Below the pieces are notes generated by a model that was not told where the DNA came from, did no database searches, and was given only the letters and a program-made list of their open reading frames with translations. 64,000 bases of DNA from assembly GCA_010093685.1 (NCBI GenBank), contig MU006218.1:1-64000 (forward strand), read 5' to 3'. Source of the DNA: Ophiobolus disseminans. Taxonomy: Eukaryota; Ascomycota; Dothideomycetes; Pleosporales; Phaeosphaeriaceae. This document shows, piece by piece, positions 1-12,544 of the stretch (within the stretch, counting starts at the first letter, position 1; the number at the start of each line of letters is the position of its first letter). Made by a program: the position numbers and the translations under genes.

Positions 1-95
1 AACCCTAACCCTAACCCTAACCCTAACCCTAACCCTAACCCTAACCCTAACCCTAACCCTAACCCTAACCCTAACCCTAACCCTAACCCTAACCC
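1..95. repeat. Telomere tract, (AACCCT)n
   Basis: Fifteen perfect AACCCT units followed by AACCC, beginning at base 1. This is the C-rich strand of the TTAGGG telomere of filamentous fungi, so the window starts at a true left chromosome end. The tract abuts transposase-like sequence within a few bases, with no telomere-associated satellite between. Confidence 0.99.
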
Positions 96-97
96 CT

Positions 98-1402
98 TGA
101 TTGGCCTGATTGAGCTGGCTAATTAAATTGTTTGAGTATCACCTCTGGGTTAAGAGGTGAGAGGCTAGTTGCCTCAAAGGCCTTAAGTATAGTCTCTTTC
201 TTGAACGAGGCCTCCCAGGCAGCCATAAACATAGGATAGAAGTCTCTTTTGCTCATAGATGTGAGTCATTGACACCTCTCCATAAACACAGCTACCTAGT
301 TTGAGTAGGCTGATGAGAATAGCTTGAACATGACGACGTTAAGCGGCTAGAGGGTATAAGTTGAATAAGGAGGATATACTGCAAGGAGGATTCTATTCCG
401 ATTGCAGTACTTAATAAAATCCATCGTGAGATGAGATCCATGGCCATCAAGGATAAGTAATCAATAGCTCCGCCCTGCCTTCTCCTTTGTAGATCGATCA
501 AATACTTGTTTAAGCCAGGATAGTCCTATCTCATTGTTCGTCCATCTAGAGGGTGAGGAGGATATATATACTTAATCCTCAGGCCTCATAGCCTGCAGCC
601 AGGTGTCCTGTATTGAGCTTGAGGTTGATTGATATATTAGCGCAGGCGCAAGGGCCAATCCATCAGCGCATATGCAGGCAAGGAGCGTTATCCACTCCCG
701 ATTGCCATCCTAGATGTAAGCCTTGATATTGCCCTCCTCATATAGCCTCTTACTAAATATCCGCTTTGAGCAAGTGAGGATTCCTAGCATGCAGCCTTTC
801 TCATCCATGTTGTACATATTGCGAGCCTCAACGTTGTATTTGCTAATTTTCTCGTGTAGGAGGCTAAAATAGAGGGTGTATTTTGATATAGAATCAGCGT
901 AGTGGCGCGCACGATCAATTCCAGTTGCCCAGCATGAGATGAGATTGACCTTGTGTCGCTTGATATATCGATCAACCCAGTTCTTTCCAAGCTCCCTCTT
1001 AGCTATGTCTGAGCCAAAGCGTCGTATCATAGCTCGTGTAGGTGGTAGGCCTCTCTCTGTGAGTCGATCGATATATCGTAGGAGCTCCTGCTCTTGCTGA
1101 GGACAGAGAGCCTGTTAATCTGCTGCCTTAGTGCTGCATGAGCTTGAAACGCCTTGGTGCCTTCGTGCGAGTGTTGTACGATTACAACCATATTGTTGAG
1201 CAACCTGCTTGTAGCTAAAAGATTCTCCAGGTTCTAGCGATGCTACAGCTGCAAGCGCAGCCTCAATTGGGCTCATATTGATAGAGTTATAGCATGTTGA
1301 AAGTTGAGTGTTGTCATGAGGGGGTGGTCGCCACGCGGGGCGGATCGCCACGGGGTGAACCTCGGTAGCTCCTGCCACAGGCGCATGAGGGGCAACGTGC
1401 AT
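98..1402 (-). pseudogene. Pogo/Fot1-like DDE transposase relic truncated by the telomere
   Basis: Read on the minus strand, this holds the parts of a fungal pogo/Fot1-type transposase in order. A psq-like helix-turn-helix (YKQVAQQYGCNRTTLARRH) lies near 1170-1280. A CENP-B-like half follows (GKNWVDRYIKRHKV, about 960-1000), then the first catalytic Asp block (YNMDEKG, about 800-820). The second Asp block (LILDGHGSHLT, about 435-470) is in a shifted frame, so at least one frameshift separates the two. The C-terminal block (MSKRDFYPMF, SLSPLNPEV) reaches about base 105, where telomere repeat begins. Stops and the frameshift make it non-functional. The 3' end and right terminal repeat are missing, as expected if a chromosome broke inside the element and was capped. 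Family assignment is by motif. Confidence 0.85.
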
Positions 1403-1511
1403 ATCGTAGCCTAAAGCGTAGGGGCAGTATTGCGCACAGCGACTCCATCCATCACATTTACACTATACCGTCCACCTCGTCCAACAAGTGCATCACGATA
1501 ATTTTCTCATC

Positions 1512-4500
1512 ATGGATCCAGGGACGGCTGTAGGTGTGGCGTCGCTTGGTATCCAGGTTTGCGAGGGACTACTGGCATACTACCGCGAGTGGAAGGGGTA
1601 CCAGGCTGACATCGAGGAAGTCTGCACAATGATCGAGGATCTCAAAGAGTCACTTGAGCTTCTGGACAACAAATTGAAATCTTCGTCGGATACCGCTTTC
1701 ATAGAACGTGCAAAGAAATGTCTCCTGGCTTGCCAGGATGGCATCGCCAAACTCAACGAGAAGCTGAACAAGGTCCACAAGAAAACGCCTAGTGGGACGA
1801 AGCAGAAACTTCAAGCAGCAGGTTTACGCTCAATTTATCCCTTCCAGAAGAAAACGTTGGACAATTTCAAGGCCGCAGTACAAGACTTGATGCGACAGCT
1901 GGATTCGGCTGTGCAGATTATTGTCTTGGACAATACTGATGCAACTCGCGCAACGACCGAACAAATCCAGATTACTACGGGTCAGCTTCGAAACAGCACG
2001 GATCATATTCAGAACACTACAGACCAGGTCCAAACGTTGGCACTCGACATACAGAGCCAGGTGTCAGATGTAGCAGTCCATTTGGAGAGAAAAGAACGTG
2101 ATGAACTATTGAACTGGCTGGCCGCACCAGATCGTTCTATTGAACATGATATCGCCCGGGCAAAGCATGAGGTTGGGACAGGAGAGTGGCTACTGAGGGG
2201 CAAAGAATACCAGGACTGGATCACTGGAAATCCTCCACTTCTGTGGCTACATGGTAAAGCAGGATGCTGCAAGACAGTGTTATGCTCCACCATTGTCGTC
2301 GATATTGAACAGCGACTGCATGAGCAGAGTGGTACAGCCTTCGCATATTTCTACTTCACTTTCGCAGACCCGACGAAGCAAAGTTACAGGAGCTTACTTC
2401 TTTCGATGATCCTTGAACTCAGTCGCATAGGGCCCATCCACAAGAGCCTCGTCGCATTGCACAGAGAGAGAAAACCACACACTGCTTCAGTTGAGGCTCT
2501 CCAGCTTATCCTCATCTCTATGTTGAAGCAGGCGTCAGTATCATATCTCGTGGTCGATGCACTCGACGAATGTTCTGAAGATCAAAGAGACGAAGTGCTG
2601 GAAGGACTTCACACCATCACAAAATCGAATCCTGGCACACGACTTCTCGTGACTAGTCGAAAGGAAGCAGATATCGAAGACTACGTGAGCTCGTGGGGCG
2701 TTACGGCGCTCACAATCGACGAAGCCGGCGTCAACGCAGACATTGACTTATTTGTTGAGCAGAAATTGGCCTCCCACAAGAAGTTGATGCGACTACCAGA
2801 TGAGACAAAAGAGGAGATCAAACGAGTGTTTCATGAAAAGTCGGACGGAATGTAAGTGTCGACGATCGTCGTCAGACTTCCTGCTTACATGTTGCATAGG
2901 TTCCGATGGGCTGATTTACAGCTCCAAGCTATATGCAAATTGAAGATCCTGAGACCAACATACGTGTCACACGCTCTGTACGAGATGCCCCGGACGCTAT
3001 ATGAGACGTACCAACGCATGCTATCCTCTATTGATGAGCTATACTTCGCGGAGGCCCAACGGGCTTTGGAGTGGCTGGCCTTTAGCAACGTGACCTTGTC
3101 CATCGCTGAATTTGCGGAGGTCTGTGGGCTGGTTTGCGACCATCACGAAACACCATGCCTTCCAGGTGGTGCGGAGGATGAATTCGAGGCTGCTATGGGT
3201 CTGCTGAATGTACTTGGCTCTCTTGTGGTCTTGGGAGAGCGTAAAGAACCATACGCACGATATGCGGACGAGCCACTCCCAGAGGGCAAATACAATCCCG
3301 ATTGCTACTGCCAGGAGGTCCGACTCGCACATTTTTCTGTCAAGGAATATCTTGTCTCCGAGCAACTGAGAGACTCTGCCTCAGGTACCTCAAGATACGC
3401 ACTCGACGAGGTGCAGGGCAATTTCAAGCTTGGTCAGATGTGCTGTGCATATCTGATGTACTTTACGGCAGAACCTGGACAACAGGACTGGATCAATACT
3501 GAGGAAATGTCACCGATGGATTTGAATATTTCTTATTTTGGAAACTTCTCGCCATTGTCAAACCTCGACAGATTAAGGCCTGGCTTCCCACTTCTTGGAT
3601 ATAGCGCCCAGCAATGGTATTCACATATCGCCTTTGCTGAAAGGGGCATGGCCTCATTGCCGGGTGAAACGCTCTTTCACCTGCAAGTACTCGAGACCGA
3701 GAAAGCAACGGCTACGTGGCTTCGCCTCGCAAACGACACGGATACCACGAGAGGCGAATTTACAGAGACTTATTGGTTTCGTTCTAGTAAAATACAGGAA
3801 CTTGAATTGTGGCACGACAAGACTAGAGCCCTGTTTTGGGCATCCTACTGCAAGCTTCCTTTGACCATATCATTGCTTTGTTACCAAGTTTCTCGTCCTG
3901 ATTTCGACGGCGATCATGTAAAGTTTGGTACCGCACTTCAAGCTGCAGCATACTGGGACGATGAAGAACTTATCACGCTCCTTTTGGAGCGTGCATCGGA
4001 TGTCAATGTTCAAGGAGGGCCTTTTGAAAACGCGTATCTGGCAGCTGCGCGTGGTGGAAATGAAAGGATCCTATCAAAACTACTCGAAGCAAACTTCGGG
4101 ACGATACATTCGACAGATCTAACTCACGGGACGTTGCTCTGGTCAGATTCCAAGAGAAAGAGTTTGCAAATTGCAGATCTTCTGCTGGGAATAGATGTGA
4201 GTGTAACAGGTCGGCCTCAGAGCGCAGCCATGCTTAGTGGTGCTGAGAAGATCGTTGCGTCTTTGCAGACCGTGCTCAAATCCGTGAAAGAAGACATCAT
4301 AAAGAGCGTAGGACACACTAGCGCCCATGTCCTTGCGATGTCATCTCAACCATTCCAGGATGCTGCAGCTCTGAACAATGAAGAAATCTGCGAAACACTC
4401 GCTCGAGTCAGCATGACCACGCAGTCAATCCTTGATGGATTGCTCATCTTCGCGGTATGTAAGAGAGATGAGATTATTGACCTTTGGATCAGCTGTGGTG

Positions 4501-5708
4501 CCAATATCACGATCTCTGCCTTCCACGAAGCTGTGTATCACATCGGGTCCTTGTCCAAGGCAAAAGCACACGATGCTCTTGCGGTCAGGGTAAAATACGA
4601 GTCGATAGCAGAGCTCTTGCTCCAGTCAAATCCCAGTCTATCCAACGATCCATTGGCTCTCACGGCAGCTACCTCGTCTGGCTCCACAAGAATCACCAAA
4701 TTCCTGCTTAACGCTGGTGCGGAGGTTGATGCTCATGCCACACCCAAAAGTGACCGCGTGACAGACTGGCGATGCAAGATCCGACCGCTTACGGAAAACG
4801 CCCTGGTCATTGCTATCCGAAATCGAGACGTAACCAATGCTCAAATACTACTAGACGCGGGCGCGGACATCAACAAGGAATTCCCTATACTTCTGACGTC
4901 GGCAGAGGGTGTACAGCTCCGCGCAATAGCCACGCCGATGATTTTCGCAATCCTTCTTGGTGTTAAGAATTCTGGTTGGGATGATGCCCTTACCATCCTT
5001 AAGATCTGTCTTGATGCCAACATCGTGACAATGGGCAATGCTCTGTGTAAATTTTACGAATGTTATTTCTTCGTCAACTACCCACTTGAGAAGAAGTACG
5101 ATCTCGACCTGATGCCCTACACCATGCGCCCTATTATCGAAACGTTACTGGAGAGACATGAAAAAGTCGTTGGGCCACTAGCCTCTATCCCCTATTTGCT
5201 CTATTGGACCAGCCAGCACTTTAGCTTCAGGAGAATCCGTAAGATCGGCCTTGCTTTGCTGGGACGTTATTCGATACAGTCAGTGGCAGAATCTGCTACA
5301 CATACATCCAGCAAGCCATGGACCTGGCGTGGTCTCTCCGAGACAAAACTCCCTTACTTTTCATTGTTTCTCAGTGGCGCCTTGCTCGGGCACGAGGAGA
5401 TTCTAGGTCTGCTCTCCGAAAACGAAGCAGAGGTGGAGGCATTGACTATCACTCAAGCGTGTGATATCTTTGCAGCGGCTTGCTGGACATATATACGGCC
5501 CAAAGACTGCGACAAGTTTGTAACAATGGTTGCAAAATGTCTGCTCCAGATCAAAGGAAAAGATGACGAGATTTTCGATCAAGTTCTGAGCGATGGGCAA
5601 CTAGAGATTTCCATGGGACAGTATCTAAACCCTGAACAACGGGATGATGGCGTGGCAAGAGTGAAGAGGTTGGTGCAAGAGTGTCGAGCAGCTTTGCAAG
5701 AGGCATGA
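1512..5708 (+). CDS. NLR-like STAND protein: N-terminal helical domain, NACHT, ankyrin repeats
   Basis: Two exons, 1512-2851 and 2900-5708, encode about 1382 aa. The longer open frame at 1488 starts with GTG, so the first ATG (1512, MDPGTAVGVASLGIQ) is chosen; it also fits the usual start of this family. A 48-bp GT..AG intron joins the halves and creates the NACHT motif MFRWADLQLQ. Seen: an N-terminal amphipathic/coiled region (about 1-220), P-loop GKAGCCKT (248-255), Walker B YLVVDALDEC (345-354), then ankyrin-like repeats (GTALQAAAYW, LLLERASDVN, FLLNAGAEVD, ILLDAGADIN). Fungal NLRs of this design act in the cytosol in non-self recognition and incompatibility. The P-loop Gly before Lys is Cys, which may weaken nucleotide binding. 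No RIP-type stops are present although repeats lie on both sides. Function is inferred from architecture; the ligand is unknown. Confidence 0.9.
2852..2899 (+). other. Spliceosomal intron in the NLR gene
   Basis: Donor GTAAGT (2852-2857), acceptor CATAG ending at 2899, 48 bp, phase 2. Without removal a TAA at 2853-2855 ends the frame; with removal the NACHT region runs directly into the family motif MFRWADLQ. Confidence 0.92.
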
Positions 5709-6377
5709 GATGATTCATTGGGTTGGCAGAAAAGATGACATTTCTTATGGATGATCATGTGTTTGAACGAAGGACTGAATCTGAGCGAATGAAAAGAGAT
5801 TGGCGCGAGAATGCCTATATGGTCTCAAAGAGGTTCTTTACAATTGATCTTACATTAAAGTAGCCGGTTAAATAGGTACGGATTGTTAGAAGTTACCTGC
5901 CCTATGCTAGATAACACTAATGTATTAGTAGCTTCAATCTTACCTTATAAAGGTCGAAACGTACCTAGTTGTATAACTTCCCTCCCCTTTGGCCCCTCTT
6001 CTTCTATATAGCCCTCTCTTACAACTCTAAAACACTCTTCTTTTTGCCCTCTCTCTGTCGGCTTGCCCCTGCTGATCTCGGCCTCTTATTTCGGCCTATT
6101 CTAAATCTCTTATTTCGGCTTATTCTCGGTCTCTCTTTACCTCTCTCCTCTACTAGGCTAATAGTTAACAGAAGTTTAATTAAGACGGAAGTTTAATTAA
6201 GTTTCCGAAAAACGTCTGTATACGTACGCGACGCATTTGTATAACCTACACTACTAAAACACTACAATAATCGCTACTAGCCCGCACTATAATCGTCTTG
6301 CTCTTCTATCTATCTTTGTAAACTTAGCCTACCTAACCTAGTCTTTTTGCTATTATAGATACTAATAGAAGGTATAA
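5709..6377. other. Intergenic: NLR 3' flank passing into RIP-mutated sequence
   Basis: The first 100-130 bases look like a normal 3' flank. From about 5840 the sequence becomes rich in TA, CTA and TAG and contains no frame with recognisable protein similarity. This is the proximal edge of the repeat compartment. Confidence 0.6.
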
Positions 6378-6382
6378 GTAAG

Positions 6383-6645
6383 TGTCAGATAGCACGGCGA
6401 GTGCTGAGAGGTCGGAGCTGTACAATCGAACAGGGACCCGGCACGTGACGTTTGTGCAGCCAATCAGGAGGTTCTAGGTCGATTAAGCGAGACCTAGAAC
6501 TGCTGATTGGCTACGCCAAGAAGAGTCGGCGTGACGTGCAATAAACCCCGATCTTGTCCTAGACAGGAGAGAGCAGGACGAACACGATCAATGATCAATT
6601 TCCACGATTCCATTATCTACATAAAAGACTACTGTGAATCTGACA
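6383..6645 (+). repeat. 5' LTR of copia F1
   Basis: Begins TGTCAGATAGCACGG and ends GTGAATCTGACA. Matches 11469-11731 over its whole length. I count eight differences, all C/T or G/A, with this copy the less mutated. TATA-like ACATAAAAGACTAC lies near the 3' end. Confidence 0.95.
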
Positions 6646-6664
6646 ATTAAGAGTCTCACTGTCC
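6646..6664 (+). other. Primer-binding site of F1, tRNA-Lys(CUU) anticodon arm type
   Basis: ATTAAGAGTCTCACTG directly follows the LTR. Its complement contains GAGACTCTTAAT, the anticodon arm of eukaryotic tRNA-Lys(CUU) ending at position 39. Half-tRNA priming is known for Drosophila copia with initiator Met tRNA; the Lys assignment is inference. Confidence 0.65.
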
Positions 6665-6699
6665 TATCTACCTACATTTTACAACATAACACACAGTCT

Positions 6700-9600
6700 A
6701 TCGCGCGATGCCCTTACTGTGCTGCGCGACACCACAAACTATACTACCTAGATAATCTAGCTGCAGACGCGAGCTGCAGCCCTTGAGATCTAGGGCGCAA
6801 TAGACCTAGTAGGGACGCAAGTACTGCTTACAGAGCCTCTAGAGCCTACAATACCTAACGTATCAACGTACACGCCGTCGCGCGGCAATCGAACTCTAGC
6901 GAGGCTGTCTGACCTTGCAATACCAGCTTAGCAAGAATACAAGAAGGATATAGAGCAATACAAGATACTCTTAGACTAATACAAGAATCGCCTGCGTTGA
7001 TACGAGAAGGAGAGAGCAGTACTAGTGCAGATAGTTACATTTATACAGTCAACAATATCGCCCTATCTATTATGCACCTGCTGTCTGCCCAATCGAACTC
7101 TCCGTAAGTAGGTAGCTAACCTTAAACAGACTATTAGCGTAGACGATAGAGCAGAAAAGGAGCGAGCGCGCGAACGATACCTCGCGTCCCTTAAACCTAT
7201 AAGAACTGCGACAAGTTAGGAAATATAGCTAGCAGAATACGATTAAGCAGCGACTAAGGCAGAGACCTATTAGGTTACTGAGCTGACAGATATCTTAGCA
7301 ATAACAAAGGACTTTCTTGACGCCGTGAACAAAGTTAATCTAATTTAGACTAGTACCTTTTAAGATACTAGCTGAAATCTAACTAGCATGACAAGAAAGG
7401 AGATGATAAAACGCTTCTGAGAGAATATGCTGCTGTCTCACCCTCTTAGATTAGAGAGGAACAAGGCTGCCTTTGCAGCAGGTGAGGGCGCATACCTCGC
7501 TGACAGTAGTGCAACTACTTAGGGCAATAAGAGGGACGCCTCTTAAGCCGAAAGCGCGCTATCTCGACGGGGAAGAGCCCGTACAAAACACCTTTCCAGC
7601 TTAAACAAGGCTAAAGGCAAGCAATCTTTAGATTAAGACGCAGGCAACTAGGCAGGCACAACATGCCTAGCCTGTAGACAACACTACAAGGTTTAGGATT
7701 GCTACTATGTCTATTAAGATAACGCTCCTGACTAGTAGAAGCTAAACAAGGCTCTACTCGGACTAATCAAGTACAAACGTGAACATGATACCGCGTTTCA
7801 AGGCGTACTAAGAGGTTAGAGCAGGTCGCGCACGCAGACACCAATTACAAAGAAACCTCGCATTAAACAGTCGCACACACTAACTCCTAAGATTACTAAC
7901 GATTAACTAGAAGGTCGCACGATATCACGCGTAAGCAGCGCCTTTACATCCTTCTTAGTCGACTTAGCAGCGTTACAATACCCACTTAAACACTCTTTTA
8001 TCCTTAACTCTAGCTTAACATGCTATATTACGAATAATCCGCGACGGATATCTGATTACCGCCCACCTGCGTACGGAGACTGTATTTAGGCAGGGAACAC
8101 AAAGATATAGGTGAAAGGATACGGATCTCTAAGCCTAACGCTAAAGGGACGATTAGGTAACAGCAGGATAATACTGCAGGACGTAGCAATCTGCCTAGAT
8201 CTGCACTGCAACCTCGTCTCCTTCCGTAGACTTAGACAAACAGGGATCTAGTGGGACACAAGAAACGATCCTACAACTCTACGTAGAATTGACAACTTAG
8301 TAATAGCTGAGCTTGTAGAGCGCTACGGACAGTAGGTAATTGAGTATTAACTAATTAACGCGACCTACGCCACCTACACAATCAACGCGTCCTACGCCAC
8401 CTACACAGTTATGTCGCGCGCAAAACGTCCTACTAAGACGTTATCGGCAGTCCTCTAGCACAAACGATTAGGACACCCGGGGCTAGCTGCAATTAAGCAC
8501 CTAGTAGGCTAAACTGAAGGGGTGCGCATTAAAGGCATTACAACAGTACAGTGCGACGCGTGCGGGCGCTTAAAAACGCGACAACAGATTAGTCGCGCCC
8601 TGCGCCTTAACGACGACAACGCCCCTAGCGAGAGACTCTCTCTAGACTTCCACTTATACGAGGTCCAGAGCGTTACAAAAGAGAAGAGCTAGATGCTGAT
8701 TACGGACGACTACTTAGGTTACTAGTGGGACTTCTACTTTATTGACAACCGCACAGCCCTATTAATTATAGGGCTACTTAACGCGTTCCTTACATTTCTG
8801 CAAGTCTACTTCAACATTAGGGTAAAGACTATTAAGTCAGACAACGAGATCACGACAGTAAAACCAGTAGTACAGCGCTAGCTAGCGTCTAGAGAGGTGA
8901 TAGTTAAGCCCTCAGCTCTAGATACGCAGGCACAGAATAGAGGCGCTGAACGCTTAGAGGGCGTTAACAAGGAGAAGTCTCGCGCAATGAGACTAGACGC
9001 TAACCTATCCTAGGAGCTCTAGCCAGAGATCACACAAGCTGGAGTATACCTATACAATCGAACGCTAAATTACAAGAACTAATAGAAGACGACGTATAAG
9101 GTCTTCTTCACTAGAGCCGCTCTATCCAACGGTGTTGTCACCTCGCCGCGACGACCAAACCTTAGACACCTGAAAGCGTACGGCTGCAAGGCCTTCGCGC
9201 TCAGCAGTGCGACTCAACGCGGACAGTCTCGACTGCAGCGACTAGACTCGAAAGCCTAGGTGGGATACCTAGTAGGATATCGATCCACAAACATCTATCG
9301 CATCTAGATTCCCTTACTCGCGAAGGTAATTAGCACACGAGACGTCGTTTTTGACGAGCAAACAGTATTTAATAGCTAGACAGAGGACCTTGCTAGTAAC
9401 CTAATGAACCAAACGCTAGAGGAGATTGCGACTCTCGTACAGACGATAGAGCTGCCTACTCCTTACAACGTACCTAAGACAGCCTCGTTTCATAAGGACG
9501 AGCTAATCGACGCGGCAAGCAGCTGCGACGAGACAGAGGAGCAGGGCGGCCTCTACTAAGGAAAGAATATACAGGACTTATATCTAACACCTCCGGATAC

Positions 9601-11340
9601 ACCGCTACCCGCAGCACTACTTGCGCGGCTGATAACAGACTACGAGTCTAACTATACGACACTACACGGGTCGTCTAAGACAGTTCTATAGGCAGCAGCC
9701 TTTATTGCAGGAACTTAAGCAGGCAACGTAGGGGTACATAAGGGCAAGGCTGTAGACAAGGCTTAGACAATAAGAATACTCGCAAAAGGCTTAAAGCTCT
9801 ATCAGAGCTAACTCCTACCTCTACCTACGTGCCGAAGCAAGCTTAAGGACTATCCTATAGGAGATCTCTTTAAGAAGGCTAAAGAAGATCACCTAGCTAG
9901 CTATTAGCAGATGCGATTATAGTTAGAAGTCCCTACACAGTCAATTAAGCTAACAGGGCAATAGATACTAGACTGCATGTAGGTGTACACCTACAAGCTT
10001 AACATAGAGCATAACTTTATTAAGTGCAAGGCACGCCTAGTCGTGCGAGGAGACTAGCAGAGAAATATCACCTCTTAGGACACGTACGCAGCAACACTTG
10101 CAAGCTAGTTATTTAGGATGCTTATAGCAATTGCTGCTAAACACGACCTTAAGCTAAAACAATATAACGTCACAAACGCCTTTGTACACGCGAGTATTAA
10201 CCGCGAAATATATATAAGAATGCCGCGAGGATATCGAAAGCTAGGGACAATCCTAAAGGTCTAAAAAGCTCTCTACAGACTGCGAGTGTCACCTCTACTC
10301 TAGCAGAAGGAGTTTACGTCAACACTTAAAGAGATAGGTTTTAGCAGCGTCCCGCACGAGCCCTGCTGCATAATTAAGAACAGCATTATTATCTTCTTCT
10401 ACGTTAATAACATTATCGTTGCATACAACGCGCAACAGAGAGGCAAGGCTAATTAGATTATTAGCCGCCTAAAGGAGAAATATACGCTGACTAGAGGAGA
10501 CGACCTTTAATAGTTCCTAGGAGTTAAGATTATTAGGAAAAGAGACTAGCGCCTGATACACCTGTCGCAGGCAGCGTACGCTAAGAAGATTAGTCGTCTA
10601 GTCGACCGACACGACATGCGACACGATACACCTATAGCGACAGCTAAGCTATAGCCCTTAAAAGTGCTAGCTACGCCGTCGCAAATCAACAAGTACCAAC
10701 GCAAAATTGGATCGCTTCTCTTTGCTGCAGTTACAACTAGACCTAATATCGCATTCGCTACGTCACGACTAGCGCGCTTCCTATCGAACCCTAGTTAGGA
10801 TCACCACAACGCTGCTGACCGCGTGCTCCTCTACCTAATAGAGACATAGTAGAGAGCACTAAGACTTAGAGGCAGCAACAAACTACAGATAGCGAGTGAC
10901 GCGTTATTTGCAGACAACACAATTGACCGCAAGAGCTTGCAGGGCTACGCGATTAAGCTATTTAGCGGACTAATCGCCTAGAGAGCGAGCAAACAAGACA
11001 CAGTCACGACCTTAACAACTAAAGCTAAGCTACTTGTACTATTACAAGTAGCAAAGAAGGCTCTATTTATGTCGCGCCTCCTTAACGAGCTTAAGGTCTC
11101 GCTACTAGAATTAGCAATCATGATTGAATGCGATAATACACAGACAATACGTCTAGTTACGCAGGAGGTGTACAAGCTGCAGACAAAACTGCGACATGTA
11201 GATATCCATAACCACTAGCTAAGACAAGAGATATTCTTAGGAAAAATTAAGATCAAATATGTGAAATCAGCAGAAATAATCGCTGACGGTTTTACTAAGG
11301 TCCTCCTAGTTAACAAATAGAACGGCTTCCTCCACTAAAT
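6700..11340 (+). pseudogene. gag-pol of copia F1, RIP-mutated
   Basis: Translated in one frame (checked at integrase and RT). The GAG-pre-integrase zinc region (KRLGHPGLAAIKHL, CDAC) lies near 8460-8590. Next come integrase (LITDDY; IKSDNEITT near 8820; NRGAER near 8940), RT (KQYNVTNAFVHASI near 10160; FFYVNNIIV near 10394) and RNase H (IADGFTK near 11280). The RT active site YVDD has become YVNN, a G-to-A change. Dozens of stops are all TAG or TAA at expected Gln or Trp positions. Dead as a protein source; the frame itself is not shifted. Confidence 0.9.
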
Positions 11341-11468
11341 TAGACTAGTGGAGATTACCCTAAGGGAGGTAGCGAATGAAGCGCTACTAGATAAGATCTA
11401 AGGACAACTCGAGGATCTCGCACTTACTAGATAGTTCCAGCTTGCAAATCTTCTAAGCTAAAGAGGTG

Positions 11469-11731
11469 TGTTAGATAGCACGGCGAGTGCTGAGAGGTCG
11501 GAGCTGTACAATCGAACAGGGACCCGGCACGTGACATTTGTGCAGCCAATCAGGAGGTTCTAGGTCGATTAAGCGAGACCTAGAACTGCTAATTGGCTAC
11601 GCTAAGAAGAGTCGGCGTGACGTGCAATAAACCCCGATCTTGTCCTAGATAGGAGAGAGCAGGACGAACACGATCAATAATCAATTTCCACGATTCTATT
11701 ATCTACATAAAAGACTACTGTGAATCTAACA
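11469..11731 (+). repeat. 3' LTR of copia F1
   Basis: 263 bp, begins TGTTAGATAGCACGG and ends GAATCTAACA. Seven of the eight differences from the 5' LTR are at CpA/TpG, the other at CpG, which is the RIP signature. Confidence 0.95.
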
Positions 11732-11736
11732 GTAAG

Positions 11737-12337
11737 ATACGAACTTATTTATTATTATAAGCTATTAGAACAGGCTATATAGAAGAAACAAGCTAAATAG
11801 ACGCTAGTTCTAAAGAGGTATATATATAACTTATACTCTCGAATATACTCTCTTAGTAAGAGATACTTAGATAGCTATAAACTAATTATAAGTAATAGAA
11901 GAGATATTAGGCTTACTTAGACTAATCTATTTAACCTAGGTAGAGTAAGCTAGCTTATTAAGCAGCTTTATAAGTTCGTTAGTAGCTATCTTATAGGTAC
12001 GTATATATTAGAGAGCTAGGTAGCTATTCTTAACGCGATTCTTAATATAGTAGTAGTATATATTAACGTATTTCGTATATTTATAGTAGCTATTAGAGGT
12101 AATAAGGTTAATAGATAGCTAGTTATTACTATAGAGCCTAATAGAATAGGTATCTTAGCCTAGGTAGCTAACTTACTTTAGTAATTAGGTAAGCTAGATA
12201 GTCTTCTTTATAGTATACGTAAGACTAACGTACTCTACTTCTATTATAGAGGTAGTAATAAGACGCTATTTATATAATTTATAGTAGATAGTATCTTCTA
12301 CTAACTTAAATAAGTAGCTAGAGGTAGACTTATAGTT
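11737..12337. other. Very TA-rich, heavily RIP-mutated relic DNA
   Basis: CpA is almost absent here, a stronger depletion than in the neighbouring retrotransposons, so this is old or repeatedly mutated sequence. In one plus frame (about 12022-12300) amino-acid-like text broken only by TAG/TAA can be read (for example KTNVLYFYYRGSNKTLF). It may be a mutated coding relic, but I recognise no family. Confidence 0.45.
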
Positions 12338-12544
12338 AGGCTAGTAAATAGGTATAGATTAGATTAGAGTTAGGTTTAGTTACGTAATAACCTAAGTATA
12401 ACCTAACTCTAACCTATATATTTTACGCTAGTATAGGTATAGATTAAGTTATAGTTATACTAACCTATAGTTAGAGTTAGATTACACGAACTAGATTATA
12501 GTTAGGTTATATATTAGTCTACTTTTTATTTATAGAGCTTCTAA

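Larger units (their letters stand above)
6383..11731 (+). mobile_element. Ty1/copia retrotransposon F1, full length, RIP-inactivated
   Basis: 5349 bp, bounded by 263-bp LTRs at 6383-6645 and 11469-11731 and flanked by the 5-bp TSD GTAAG (6378-6382 and 11732-11736). The order gag, protease region, integrase, reverse transcriptase, RNase H is that of Ty1/copia. A primer-binding site follows the 5' LTR and a purine run (AAAGAGGTG) precedes the 3' LTR. The two LTRs have equal length and differ only by transitions, so divergence is by RIP and not indel decay. Confidence 0.95.

Noticed and set aside
1488..1511. Start of the NLR gene at 1488
   Set aside because: The codon there is GTG. The first in-frame ATG is at 1512 and gives the expected N-terminus.
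5969..6196. Small hydrophobic ORF after the NLR gene
   Set aside because: Leu/Phe/Ser-rich translation of pyrimidine-rich decayed DNA; no supporting context.
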